Shown: positions 51,737-60,104 of the stretch, one piece after another
Numbering within the stretch: position 1 is the first letter of the stretch
Layout of the letters: every line of letters begins with the position of its first letter
Source: Sphingomonas prati
GTDB taxonomy: Bacteria; Pseudomonadota; Alphaproteobacteria; Sphingomonadales; Sphingomonadaceae
Length of the DNA: 64,000 nucleotides
Assembly: GCF_014643515.1 (NCBI RefSeq)
Contig: NZ_BMJP01000005.1
Location: 186,001 to 250,000, forward strand
Reading direction: 5' to 3'
Program-made: the position numbers and the translations under genes
The notes under the pieces: model-generated
Told to the model about the DNA's origin: nothing
Seen by the model: only the letters and a program-made list of their open reading frames with translations
Databases searched by the model: none

Positions 51737-52987
51737 ATGCGTCGGCTGATGGGTGCCTGCCTCGCGGCGGTCCTGCTGCTGCTGCCGTCCGTCGGGGCGG
51801 TGGCGCAGACTCTGGCAACCTATGCGGTGCCGTATGACGAGACGCTCGAGACGGTCGTCTTCCCGCTGCCCGCGATGATGCGGGCGGCGGACGGCTGGGC
51901 TACGGCGCTGCGCCGCGATCCGGTGCTGCGCCGCCTGGCCGCTGACCGGGCCGCGCGCGTGCCCGACAAGCCGTGCGTGCCGACGCCTGTTTGCCAAGCC
52001 GATCCCTGGCTCTGGACGGCGGCCGACATCGCGACGGTCGAGACCCGGCTACGGCAACTGGTCCGCGATCCACAACTGGCCGATGCGTTGATGGAGCGCG
52101 TGCTGCGCCCCTCGGGCCAGTTCGCGCGCTATAAGAACCTGAACGACGGCGACCTGGTCGCCGCCGCCTGGGCCGGCACGGCCGCCGCGATGAACCACGT
52201 CGTCGACGTCTACGCGAAGGGCATTCCGCCGCGTTACCCGCTGATCGACGCGATCATCTTCGACCCGCTGTTGCCGGAATATGGCGAGGTCCTGATCGCC
52301 CATGCCGCCGCGGTTGGCGCGCGCGACGGCGACCTGTTCTTCGATCCGGCGCTCCGTTACGCGACCGGCCTGCTGCGCATGAACGAGCGGACCGACGCCG
52401 CCAGCCATCGCCCGCTGCTCGGCGGCGAAAATGCCGCGGCGGTACAGGCGGTGGCGCACACCAACTGGAGCGCCACGCCCTACACCGCGCTGCTGGTGTT
52501 CGGGCACGGGCCGGAGGACGCCGTGTCGCGCACCGGCGTGATGGGCCATATCCGGCTGGAGATCGCCGCCGACCGTTACAAGCGCGGACTGGCGCCGTTC
52601 CTGATCGTGTCCGGTGGCAACGTCCACCCGAACCGGACCGCGTTCAACGAAGCGATCGAAATGAAGCGGCTGCTGATCAGCGACTACGGCATCCCCGCGG
52701 ACCGGATCCTGATCGAGCCGCATGCCCGCCACACCACGACCAATCTGCGCAACTGCGCGCGGCTCTTGCTGGCGGCCGGCTTCCCCGCGGACCGGCTGGC
52801 ACTGGTCGTCTCCGATCCGCGCACCATCGTCTATATCGGCGGCGCGGAACTGGCGAAGCGCAACGTCGTCGAAATGGGCGTCCAGCCGGGCACGCTAACG
52901 CCGGGGCCCGACCGCTTCTCGCTCCGCTTCGCCCCCGATCCGGTCGCGTTCCAGGTCGACGCCGCGGCGGACCCGCTCGATCCGTGA
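51737..52987 (+). CDS. DUF218 (YdcF/SanA/ElyC-like) exported protein
   Basis: 416 residues; ATG 51737 lies two bases after the TBDR stop. Signal peptide (MRRLMGACLAAVLLLLPSVG). The C-terminal half holds the DUF218 Rossmann-like domain: YTALLVFGHGPED, FLIVSGGNVHPNRTAFNEAI, YGIPADRILIEPHARHTTTN and LALVVSDPRT. DUF218 proteins are linked to cell envelope functions, and reaction is unknown. The N-terminal 200 residues match nothing I recognise. It overlaps the GH92 start. Confidence 0.82.
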   Translation: MRRLMGACLAAVLLLLPSVGAVAQTLATYAVPYDETLETVVFPLPAMMRAADGWATALRRDPVLRRLAADRAARVPDKPCVPTPVCQADPWLWTAADIATVETRLRQLVRDPQLADALMERVLRPSGQFARYKNLNDGDLVAAAWAGTAAAMNHVVDVYAKGIPPRYPLIDAIIFDPLLPEYGEVLIAHAAAVGARDGDLFFDPALRYATGLLRMNERTDAASHRPLLGGENAAAVQAVAHTNWSATPYTALLVFGHGPEDAVSRTGVMGHIRLEIAADRYKRGLAPFLIVSGGNVHPNRTAFNEAIEMKRLLISDYGIPADRILIEPHARHTTTNLRNCARLLLAAGFPADRLALVVSDPRTIVYIGGAELAKRNVVEMGVQPGTLTPGPDRFSLRFAPDPVAFQVDAAADPLDP

Positions 52988-54900
52988 AACGCCTGCTAAT
53001 CCTTTTCCTGCTGGCCGCGGCAGTACCGGCGCAGGCGCGCGACGCGGCGCAGACCGTCAACCCGTTCATCGGCACGCTGGCCGACTTCGGGCAGCTCAGC
53101 CCGGCCGCGGTGGCGCCTTACGGCATGGTCCAGCTCGGCCCGGACACCAGCCCGGCGAACCACGCCGGCTACGACTATGCCGCCCGGACGCTGCTAGGCT
53201 TCTCGCACACCCGCGGCGTGGGCGTCGGGTGCAGCGGCGCGGGCGGCGACGTGCGCGTATCGCTGGGCTACGCCGGGACCGGGCCGGCCTGGTCGATCGA
53301 CAAGCGCCGCGAGGCCGCCCACGCCGGCTACTACACGGTCGGCTACGGCGACGGCATCATCGCGGCGATGACCGTCACGCGCGGTGCCGGCGTGATCCGC
53401 TTCGTGCTGCCGCGCGCCGGACGGATCGACCTGACGGTAGCGTTCGATCAGGGCTATTCCCGCCGCCACGGTGCCGAATGGCGGGCCGCGCCGGACGGCG
53501 ACCTGCGCGCGAGCTTTAGCGCTGGCACGGTCTGCGACATCGGGCGATATCATCTTCATTCCGCCACCCGCGTATCACACGCCGGCAAGGCGATGGCGTT
53601 GCGTTGGGCCGGGACGACGGGCGCCGCCGAGGCCACTGTCGAAGTCCGCAAGGGCGACGTGATCGAGGTTCGCACCGGGCTTTCGTCCGTCGATCCCGCC
53701 GCCGCGGCGGCTGTCCGCGACACGGAACTCGGCACGCGGTCGTTTGCCGCCATCGAGTCAGCCAACCGCGCGGAATGGAACCACCAGCTGTCGCGGCTGA
53801 CCATCGACGGCACCGCCGAGCAGCAGGTCCTGTTCACCACCGCGCTGTTCCGCGTCATGCAATCGCCGGTCGCGATCACCGATCCCGACGGGCGGTTCCG
53901 CGGCAGCGACGGCGTCGTCGCGCGGCTGAAGCCCGGCGAGCAGCATTATACGAGCTGGGCGCTGTGGGATAACTACCGCACACAACTGCCGCTGCTGGCG
54001 CTCGTCGATCCGGCCCGCGCGGGGGCCATCGCGCGGTCGCTAGTCCGGCTGTACCAGACCGGCAAGCAGCGCTGGAGCACGCAGACCGAACCGTTCCTGA
54101 CCGTCCGCACCGAACATGCCGGCATCGCCCTGCTCGATTTCCGGCGCAGGGGCATCGTCGATTTTGACGCGCGCGCCGCGCTGGACGGCATGGTCGCCGA
54201 AAGCGCGACGCTCGCCCGCAAGACGCCCGACGAGCAGATCGAGGCGGCCTATGACGACTGGGCCATCGCTGAACTGGCGTCCGACCTCGGGAAAGCGGAG
54301 GTGTCCCGCCGGTTCCGCGCCAAGGCTCTGGCCTACCGCCCGATGTGGCTCGAAACCTTTGCGACGCTCGGCGCCGACGCGGACGTCGTGCACGCCCGCG
54401 GGCTGTATCAAGGGACGCTGGCACAGTATCGCTGGGCACCAGTCTTCGACCTACCGTGGATCGCCGCGACGCTCGGGTCGCGGTTCCGCCCCGAACTCGA
54501 CCGCTTCTTCGCCGACAATCTGTTCAACATGACGAACCAGCCCGACATCCACGTCCCCTGGCTCTACGCCTTCGCCGGCGATCCTGTTGTCGCAAGGCGG
54601 ATCGTGAACCGCTACCTGCGCGAACCGGTGCCGCACCGCTACACCAATGCCGGCGTGCGGCCCGAGACCTGGGTCGGGCGCAGCTTCGCGCCCCAGCCGC
54701 AGGGCTTCGCCGACGGGATGGACGACGACGCCGGCACGATGTCGGCCTGGTACGTCTGGTCGTCGATCGGCCGCTACCCGCTGGTGCCGGGCACACCCGG
54801 CTTCGTCACGATCGCGCCACCCGTCCGCGGTGCGACGTTGTACGTGCCGGGAACGGCACCCGTCAGGCTCGTCCCGACCGGCAACAAAACCGGCAGCTAA
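52984..54900 (+). CDS. GH92 family alpha-mannosidase-like enzyme with Glu-to-Gln change
   Basis: 638 residues, GTG start overlapping the DUF218 stop (GTGA), signal peptide MKRLLILFLLAAAVPAQA. GH92 landmarks: VNPFIGT (25-31), GFSHTRGVG (72-80), WALWDNYRTQLPLLALVDP, NQPDIHVPWLYAFAG (518-532) and GMDDDAGTMSAWYVWSSIG (578-596, acidic base residues). In GH92 alpha-mannosidases the first of the late motifs normally reads NEP with Glu as general acid; here it is NQP with Gln519. The same change is known from a Cellulosimicrobium GH92 enzyme that uncaps mannose-1-phospho-6-mannose, where the phosphate leaving group needs no acid. A phospho-mannose substrate is thus suggested. Shorter than the usual 750 or so residues. 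Confidence 0.85.
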   Translation: MKRLLILFLLAAAVPAQARDAAQTVNPFIGTLADFGQLSPAAVAPYGMVQLGPDTSPANHAGYDYAARTLLGFSHTRGVGVGCSGAGGDVRVSLGYAGTGPAWSIDKRREAAHAGYYTVGYGDGIIAAMTVTRGAGVIRFVLPRAGRIDLTVAFDQGYSRRHGAEWRAAPDGDLRASFSAGTVCDIGRYHLHSATRVSHAGKAMALRWAGTTGAAEATVEVRKGDVIEVRTGLSSVDPAAAAAVRDTELGTRSFAAIESANRAEWNHQLSRLTIDGTAEQQVLFTTALFRVMQSPVAITDPDGRFRGSDGVVARLKPGEQHYTSWALWDNYRTQLPLLALVDPARAGAIARSLVRLYQTGKQRWSTQTEPFLTVRTEHAGIALLDFRRRGIVDFDARAALDGMVAESATLARKTPDEQIEAAYDDWAIAELASDLGKAEVSRRFRAKALAYRPMWLETFATLGADADVVHARGLYQGTLAQYRWAPVFDLPWIAATLGSRFRPELDRFFADNLFNMTNQPDIHVPWLYAFAGDPVVARRIVNRYLREPVPHRYTNAGVRPETWVGRSFAPQPQGFADGMDDDAGTMSAWYVWSSIGRYPLVPGTPGFVTIAPPVRGATLYVPGTAPVRLVPTGNKTGS

Positions 54901-54901
54901 G

Positions 54902-55567
54902 TCACCGCGTCCATTCTTCGTAGAAAGCGATCTCGTCCTTGAGAATGTCCCGCAGAAAAGGCCGTGCCCGGTCAATCTCCTCAAGCGCATCGCCGCCGGA
55001 TCGCAGCCCACCGACGTTCGACCGCGGCAGCAGGAGTTCGACGTCGAGCATCTGCCCAAGGACGACCGTGAACGCCTCGATCGCGTCCGTCCGCCCGACG
55101 AACTCGAAGTCCGCGCGTCTCAGCCCGCGGAAGAAGACGTCCCGATAGAATCCGCCCACCATCGGCAGCCGCGCGAAACCGAGCAGATCGAGCGATTGCT
55201 CGTGGAAGTACCGGCGGAGCGGGTTTGCCTGCGCAACCGGCGCCTCACGCCAGAAGAAATAATGCGAGATCAGCCGCTCGACCGGATCCCGCAAGATCGT
55301 CACCCAGGCAGCATTTGGCGCCGCCAGTCGATATTTCGCGGCGTGCATGTGCCCGTAGGCGAGCCGCTTCGACGCAAGCAACGTCGCGGCGTCGGCCGCG
55401 AAGCGTTCGGCCGTTCCGAGCGGATCGATACTAAAATCCGTAGCCGGGTTGGCCGGGCTGTCGCCGTAGTCGAGGTAGATGAGATCGGGCCCGATCGCGG
55501 ACGTAACGGCATCGATCAGCGACGTCCCGCCGCATTTCGGGATATGAGGTGAAACGATCTGGACCAT
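54902..55567 (-). CDS. Sulfotransferase family protein
   Basis: 221 residues, ATG 55567, converging on the GH92 gene with one base between stops. The PAPS 5'-phosphosulfate loop HIPKCGGTS lies at 8-16 and the 3'-phosphate motif LRDPVERLISHYFF around 92-105, as in the Sulfotransfer_2 carbohydrate sulfotransferase group. No signal peptide or membrane helix. It likely sulfates a sugar or lipid; no PAPS synthesis gene is nearby. Confidence 0.82.
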   Translation of the reverse strand: MVQIVSPHIPKCGGTSLIDAVTSAIGPDLIYLDYGDSPANPATDFSIDPLGTAERFAADAATLLASKRLAYGHMHAAKYRLAAPNAAWVTILRDPVERLISHYFFWREAPVAQANPLRRYFHEQSLDLLGFARLPMVGGFYRDVFFRGLRRADFEFVGRTDAIEAFTVVLGQMLDVELLLPRSNVGGLRSGGDALEEIDRARPFLRDILKDEIAFYEEWTR

Positions 55568-55623
55568 GGCGTTTCATGTTCGAACAATCACGTGACGACA
55601 ACCCGAACATTTGGCAGCTGTAC

Positions 55624-55885
55624 CTAGCGTGCGCCGGAAACCTCGGTCGCGCGACGCGCCATCAAGGACTGGATCCGCTTGGTGGTATCCGCCGTCGTGG
55701 GATTTTAGACGATAATCCCGAGGTCGGGATGACCCGTCGGTCGCAAAGGCGGAAAAACTCCAGCTCAATCAGGCCATGCTTCGGATGGTGAATCCGCTTC
55801 AGTCCGTCCGCATGTCTTGCGACGTCGTCGTCGTGCCACAGCGCCTCGAACTTTGGGCTGGGCCGCGACAGTTGTTGAGTCGCTC
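55624..55885 (-). pseudogene. XRE regulator remnant: C-terminal MmyB domain only
   Basis: Reading the minus strand with two corrected single-base insertions gives a recognisable MmyB ligand domain: LSRPSPKFEALWHDDDVARH, then GLKRIHHPKHGLIELEF, SAFATDGHPDLGIIV, and NPTTADTTKRIQSLMARRAT to a stop at 55624. One extra T lies in the TTTTT run near 55750 and one in GGGTCATCC near 55735, and TAA at 55705-55707 replaces the Tyr of the family's VVYNP. The helix-turn-helix half is gone. It is head-to-head with an SDR remnant that also lacks its N-terminus. Confidence 0.75.
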
Positions 55886-55916
55886 GCGTGGCAGCGTGCC
55901 GTCGTCGGTCAGCAGC

Positions 55917-56447
55917 GTCGCCGCCGCCCCGCCACCGAGGACCGGTTCGACCCGCACCATCCCAATCCGCGGATCGCCTCCGAACTGGCCGGGCAGGCAC
56001 TGCTCCACACCGGCGTGGATGTCTCGGTCGTACGGCTTTCGCAGATCCACGACACGGTCAAGCAAGGCCTCATCACCCCGTTCGTCGCGATGTCGCGCGC
56101 CAAAGGCGAGATGGCGTCTATCGGCGACGGCGCAAACCACTGGGCGGCCGCGCATGTCAGCGACGCTGCGAAGCTCTACATCCTCACACTGGATCGCGGC
56201 GAACGCGGCGCCCGCTACCACGCGGTCGCCAAAGAGGGACGTCCCGGCACCCACCATTCCGGAGACCGTCGCGGCCGGGCTGAGCGTGCCGGCGCAAGCC
56301 TATTTCGGCCGGTTCGGCCTCTTTGCCGGTCTCGACATGCTGGTGTCGAGCGACTGGACGCGTTCGCAACTCGGGTGGCAACCGACGGGACCCGAACTGA
56401 TCGGCGATCTCGAAGCGATGGACTACTCCCCGACGGCGGTCGCTTAA
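55917..56447 (+). pseudogene. SDR/NAD-dependent epimerase remnant, N-terminus deleted and frameshifted
   Basis: Starts abruptly with RPATEDRFDPHHPNPRIASE, the middle of an extended SDR; the Rossmann half with the glycine motif is missing. Continues VDVSVVRLSQIHDTVKQGLI, IGDGANHWAAAHVSDAAKLY and GARYHAVAKEG, then near 56235 the frame shifts (one extra G or two lost bases) to DVPAPTIPETVAAGLSVPAQ, FGLFAGLDMLVSSDWTRSQL, GWQPTGPELIGDLEAMDYS and a stop at 56447. No start signal. Clearly non-functional. Confidence 0.82.
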
Positions 56448-56520
56448 CCGAAAAGTCGGCGGTCACAGGTCTCGACCTGCAACCGTACAATCGCCTCCGC
56501 TATAGCCTCTGCCTGTGGCC

Positions 56521-57465
56521 TCACAGACAGCCCATGCTCGCCAGCGTCGTGCGAACAGCGTCGTTCAGCGGCGTACGCGGTTCGCTGCCGAGGACACGCT
56601 CGATCCGACCGTTGAACAGCCGCACCGGCCGCTCCCACAAATACTTCATCTCCAACACCTCGCGCAGCGTCGGCACGAGGGGCGAGGCGAGCCGCATCAT
56701 CCACCAAGGCGTCTTGCGCACCGGGATTGCAGGATCGCCTAGCGCGCGAACCATCGCGTCGGTCATTTGCGTGCCGTCCGCATCCCACTGGCCGTCCATG
56801 TGGAATGTGGCGAACGGATCGAGCCCGTCCGTCTCGATCAACCGCACCATCGTCTCCGCCACGTCGGGCAGATAGGCCCATTGATGCCCCACGCCGGACC
56901 GACCCGGATAGCTCACCGCCGCGGGACGCTTGCCCGCCGGCACCAGTTGCGAAAACCAGTTGTTCGCTGATCCCGGACCGAAGAAGTCTCCCGCCCGCAC
57001 GATCAGCACGGTCCCCGCGCCCGCCTCGGCATAGGTACGCAGCCGCGCCTCCATCTCGACACGGATCGCACCCTTGCGCGCCGTCGGATGCTGCGGCGCA
57101 TCCTCCGCAATGTCCGGGAAAGCATCCGGCCCGTAATTGTAGACGGTCCCCGGAAACAGGATCTTCGCGCCGTTCGCGCGCGCCGCCGCGATGCTGTTGT
57201 CGAGCATCGGCAGGACCAGCTTGTCCCAGTCGCGGTACCCCGGCGGGTTCACCGCATGGACGATCAGCGACACACCACGCGCAGCCGCGGCAACGTCGCC
57301 GAACACCATCGCGTCGCCGGTATGCCAGTCATAGCCGTGCTTCACCGCCACGCTGTCCGGCGCGCGGTGCATGGCCCGCACCGTCCATCCGCTGGCCGTC
57401 AGCCGCTGCGCGACGGCGCCACCGATGCCGCCCGTTGCGCCCAGTACCAATGCGATCTTGCTCAT
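56521..57465 (-). CDS. SDR / NAD-dependent epimerase-like oxidoreductase
   Basis: 314 residues from ATG 57465 (GGAG seven bases upstream). Cofactor motif VLGATGGIGGAVAQRL at the N-terminus, then extended-SDR features: ILFPGTVYNYGP (catalytic Ser/Thr-Tyr region lacks the usual YxxxK spacing, as in atypical SDRs), IVRAGDFFGPG and VGHQWAYLPDVAETMVRLIE. Probably reduces or isomerises a small molecule with NAD(P)H. Divergent from a LysR gene with a 92-base gap, which suggests control by it. Confidence 0.86.
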   Translation of the reverse strand: MSKIALVLGATGGIGGAVAQRLTASGWTVRAMHRAPDSVAVKHGYDWHTGDAMVFGDVAAAARGVSLIVHAVNPPGYRDWDKLVLPMLDNSIAAARANGAKILFPGTVYNYGPDAFPDIAEDAPQHPTARKGAIRVEMEARLRTYAEAGAGTVLIVRAGDFFGPGSANNWFSQLVPAGKRPAAVSYPGRSGVGHQWAYLPDVAETMVRLIETDGLDPFATFHMDGQWDADGTQMTDAMVRALGDPAIPVRKTPWWMMRLASPLVPTLREVLEMKYLWERPVRLFNGRIERVLGSEPRTPLNDAVRTTLASMGCL

Positions 57466-57557
57466 GTTCCGTCTCCGCTCTGTGTGTAACCCACAGATGC
57501 AGCCCATCATTACTAAACGAAATTGCCGAAAAGCGTGGAGTGATTATACGGAAAAGA

Positions 57558-58430
57558 ATGAGCATACCGAGCTGGGATCTCTACCGCACGTTCGAGGCCG
57601 TGCTGCGCACCGGCTCCCTGTCCAGGGCGGCCCGAACGCTCGGCCTGACGCAACCCAGCATCGCGCGTCACATCGACGCGCTCGAACAGGCGATCGGGCG
57701 CGACCTGTTCGTGCGCTCGCAACGCGGCTTGACCCCGACCGCGGCGGCGCTCGAGCTCCGGCCCTATGCGGAGCTGCTCGCTTCGACCTCGGCGGCGCTG
57801 TTGCGCACCGCGGAAGGGAGCGCAGGCGCGGTCGCCGGCACGGTCCGGATCAGCGCCAGCGAAGTGGTCAGCGCCGAGCATCTGCCCGCCATGCTCGCCC
57901 GCCTACGGCACCGCTATCCCGCGCTGACATTCGAACTGTCGGCGTCGAACACGCTCGACGACTTGTTGCAGCGCCAAGCCGATGTCGCCGTCCGCATGGT
58001 GCAACCCGTCCAGCAATCACTGATCGGCCGGAAGGTGGCGCCGATCCCGGTCGGCCTCCACGCCCACACCGACTATCTCGCGCGTCGCGGCGTCCCCGCC
58101 ACCCTGCGCGATCTCGCGGACCACGACCTCATCGGCTTCGACACCGAAACCCCTGCGATCCGCGCCTTTGCCGAACGCTTTCCGGACCTCAACCGCGCGG
58201 CCTTTACCCTGCGCGTCGACAGCGATATCACGCAGCTCGCCGCGATCCGGGCGGGTTTCGGGATCGGCATCTGCCAGGTTCCGGTCGCCGCCCGCGACCC
58301 GCAGCTTATCCGCGTACTGGCCGACTGCCTGACCATCGAGCTGGACGTCTGGATCGTCATGCACGAGGACCTCAGCAACAGCCCGCGCTGCCGCGCGGTG
58401 TTCGACGCCTTGGTTGCCGAGTTCAGCTGA
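57558..58430 (+). CDS. LysR-family transcriptional regulator
   Basis: 290 residues; ATG 57558 with GGA just upstream. LysR helix-turn-helix WDLYRTFEAVLRTGSLSRAA then RTLGLTQPSIARHIDALEQA and IGRDLFVRSQRGLTPT. Substrate-binding domain from about residue 90 (GTVRISASEVVSAEHLPAML; DVAVRMVQP; IRAGFGIGICQVPVAARDP). Divergent from the SDR gene, its probable target; inducer unknown. Confidence 0.9.
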   Translation: MSIPSWDLYRTFEAVLRTGSLSRAARTLGLTQPSIARHIDALEQAIGRDLFVRSQRGLTPTAAALELRPYAELLASTSAALLRTAEGSAGAVAGTVRISASEVVSAEHLPAMLARLRHRYPALTFELSASNTLDDLLQRQADVAVRMVQPVQQSLIGRKVAPIPVGLHAHTDYLARRGVPATLRDLADHDLIGFDTETPAIRAFAERFPDLNRAAFTLRVDSDITQLAAIRAGFGIGICQVPVAARDPQLIRVLADCLTIELDVWIVMHEDLSNSPRCRAVFDALVAEFS

Positions 58431-58543
58431 AGCTCGTCCGAAACCAAACGGCGTCGGACGAGGCCATCGCATCAGCCCGCTGCGAGCACCGCTAGCGTTG
58501 CCGCCATTTCAGCTACGCTCTTAGCGGCTCCCGCCCGATGGCG

Positions 58544-59152
58544 TCAAACGTGAACCGGCAGGAACGGCTCCAGCACCTCCAGCGCATGGTCGACGTACGC
58601 CGCCTTCTCCCCGACCGGCGCGACATAGTGCAGCGCGTCCCGTGCGTGGCCGACGGACGCCGCGCGTGCGATCATCCACGCCGCCAGATACGGCGCCGCA
58701 AGACAGCCGCCCGCAGTCGCGACATTCCCGTGCGCGGCGAACGGCGCATCGACGACGTCCACACCCGCCTCGATCACCCAGGGCTTGCTTGTCAGGTCGG
58801 TGCAGGCCGGCACCGCGCCGATCAGCCCCAACCTCGCCAGCAACAGCGTCCCGGAACATTGCGCACCGATCAACTGCCGCGCGGGATCCAGCGTCAGCCG
58901 GGCCAGCAGGTCGCGATCGGCCGCGATGTCGCGCGTCCGGATGCCGCTGCCGATCAGGACCGCGTCGGCCTCGCCGGCGAATTCGATCGGGCGCTGGCGC
59001 CGCACCGTGACGCCGTTCATCGACGTCACCTCCTCGGCCGGCGACGTGATGTAAGCCGCCCAGCCTTCCGGCCGCAGCCGATTGAGGATCGCGGCCGCAA
59101 CGAACGAATCCAGCTCGTTAAACCCGTCGAACGTGAGGATCGCGACCTGCAT
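58544..59152 (-). CDS. DJ-1/PfpI family protein
   Basis: 202 residues from ATG 59152, sharing one base with the PhzF stop (TGATG). N-terminal QVAILTFDGFNELDSFVAA and the nucleophile elbow LIGAQCSGTLLLA with Cys99, plus ATAGGCLAAPYLAAWMI near the C-terminus, mark the type 1 glutamine-amidotransferase-like DJ-1/PfpI fold. Possible isonitrile hydratase, glyoxalase or chaperone-like role; not decidable. Partner of the PhzF gene in one operon. Confidence 0.87.
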   Translation of the reverse strand: MQVAILTFDGFNELDSFVAAAILNRLRPEGWAAYITSPAEEVTSMNGVTVRRQRPIEFAGEADAVLIGSGIRTRDIAADRDLLARLTLDPARQLIGAQCSGTLLLARLGLIGAVPACTDLTSKPWVIEAGVDVVDAPFAAHGNVATAGGCLAAPYLAAWMIARAASVGHARDALHYVAPVGEKAAYVDHALEVLEPFLPVHV

Positions 59153-59994
59153 CAGTCTTTGCTCCGCCCGGAAAACAACGTGCGCGTCGCCCCGCCGACC
59201 CAGACCTGGCCCGCGCCGTCTTGCTCGACATGGATGCGCCCCGTCCGCCCCAGCCGCGTCCCTTGCGCCGCGACATAGGCACCCGTCGCCCGATCGCTGG
59301 CGAACAACCACTGCCCGACCGACGCGTTCAGGCTGCCCGTCACCGGATCCTCGATCAGCGCGCCGTAAGCGTCGCTGAAGATCGCACGGAGTTCGAACGC
59401 GGTCTCCCCGCCTGGCGCGTGCGGACCGACGATGCCGATGTCGATCTGCCCGTCGTGATGGCGCGCCGGCTCCAGCGCCAGCACTGCATCGGCCGACGCC
59501 AGCATCACCGCGATCCAGCCTGGCCCGTTATCGACCCACGCCGCATCGACGATCGCATTGGGCTCGATCCGCAGCACCGTGGCCACCTCCGCGATCTCCG
59601 CCTCGCTGGGAACACCTCCACGCAGCAACGGCGGCGCGGCGAACGCCAGTCGATCGCCATCCCGGCGGATCGGGATCAGCCCCGCCGCGCATTCTTGCAC
59701 GACCACGCCGTCCTGGCGCGGCTTGCCACCCGCCTCCAGCCAGGCATGCGCGCTGCCGAGCGTCGGGTGGCCGGCAAAGGGCAGTTCGTGCGCCAGCGTG
59801 AAGATCCGGACGCGGTAGTCCGCGCCAGCCTCTGTCGGCGGCAGCAGGAAGGCGGTTTCGGACAGGTTCAACCACCGCGTGATCGTCTGCATCTCCTCGG
59901 TGGACAGCCCCTCCGCGTCCGCCACCACCGCAAGCGGGTTACCGGTGAAGCGATCAGTGCCGAAAACGTCGACAAGGTGGAAGGAACGGGTCAC
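59152..59994 (-). CDS. PhzF family isomerase
   Basis: 280 residues. GTG 59994 is chosen because AGGAGG lies eight bases upstream; TTG 60000 is too close to it. PhzF motifs: TRSFHLVDVFGTDRFTGNPL, LSETAFL with the catalytic Glu46, ELPFAGHPTLGSAHAWLE (75-80) and IEDPVTGSLNASVGQWLF. The family contains phenazine isomerases and many uncharacterised relatives; no phenazine genes are near. Divergent from a MocR regulator, a common arrangement for PhzF genes. Confidence 0.9.
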   Translation of the reverse strand: MTRSFHLVDVFGTDRFTGNPLAVVADAEGLSTEEMQTITRWLNLSETAFLLPPTEAGADYRVRIFTLAHELPFAGHPTLGSAHAWLEAGGKPRQDGVVVQECAAGLIPIRRDGDRLAFAAPPLLRGGVPSEAEIAEVATVLRIEPNAIVDAAWVDNGPGWIAVMLASADAVLALEPARHHDGQIDIGIVGPHAPGGETAFELRAIFSDAYGALIEDPVTGSLNASVGQWLFASDRATGAYVAAQGTRLGRTGRIHVEQDGAGQVWVGGATRTLFSGRSKD

Positions 59995-60104
59995 TGGCAA
60001 GGCCTCCTGTTAATGAGCCCTGCCTTTGCCCGAAACCGGATGGTCGCGACAGGCACGGTCCGATACAATCACCCCGAACTGTACCGGTATCCGAAGCAGA
60101 ACAG

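Noticed and set aside
55662-56000. Intact small protein on the minus strand
   Set aside because: Only its middle matches a real family (MmyB); both ends are frameshift or antisense product, so it is a pseudogene fragment.
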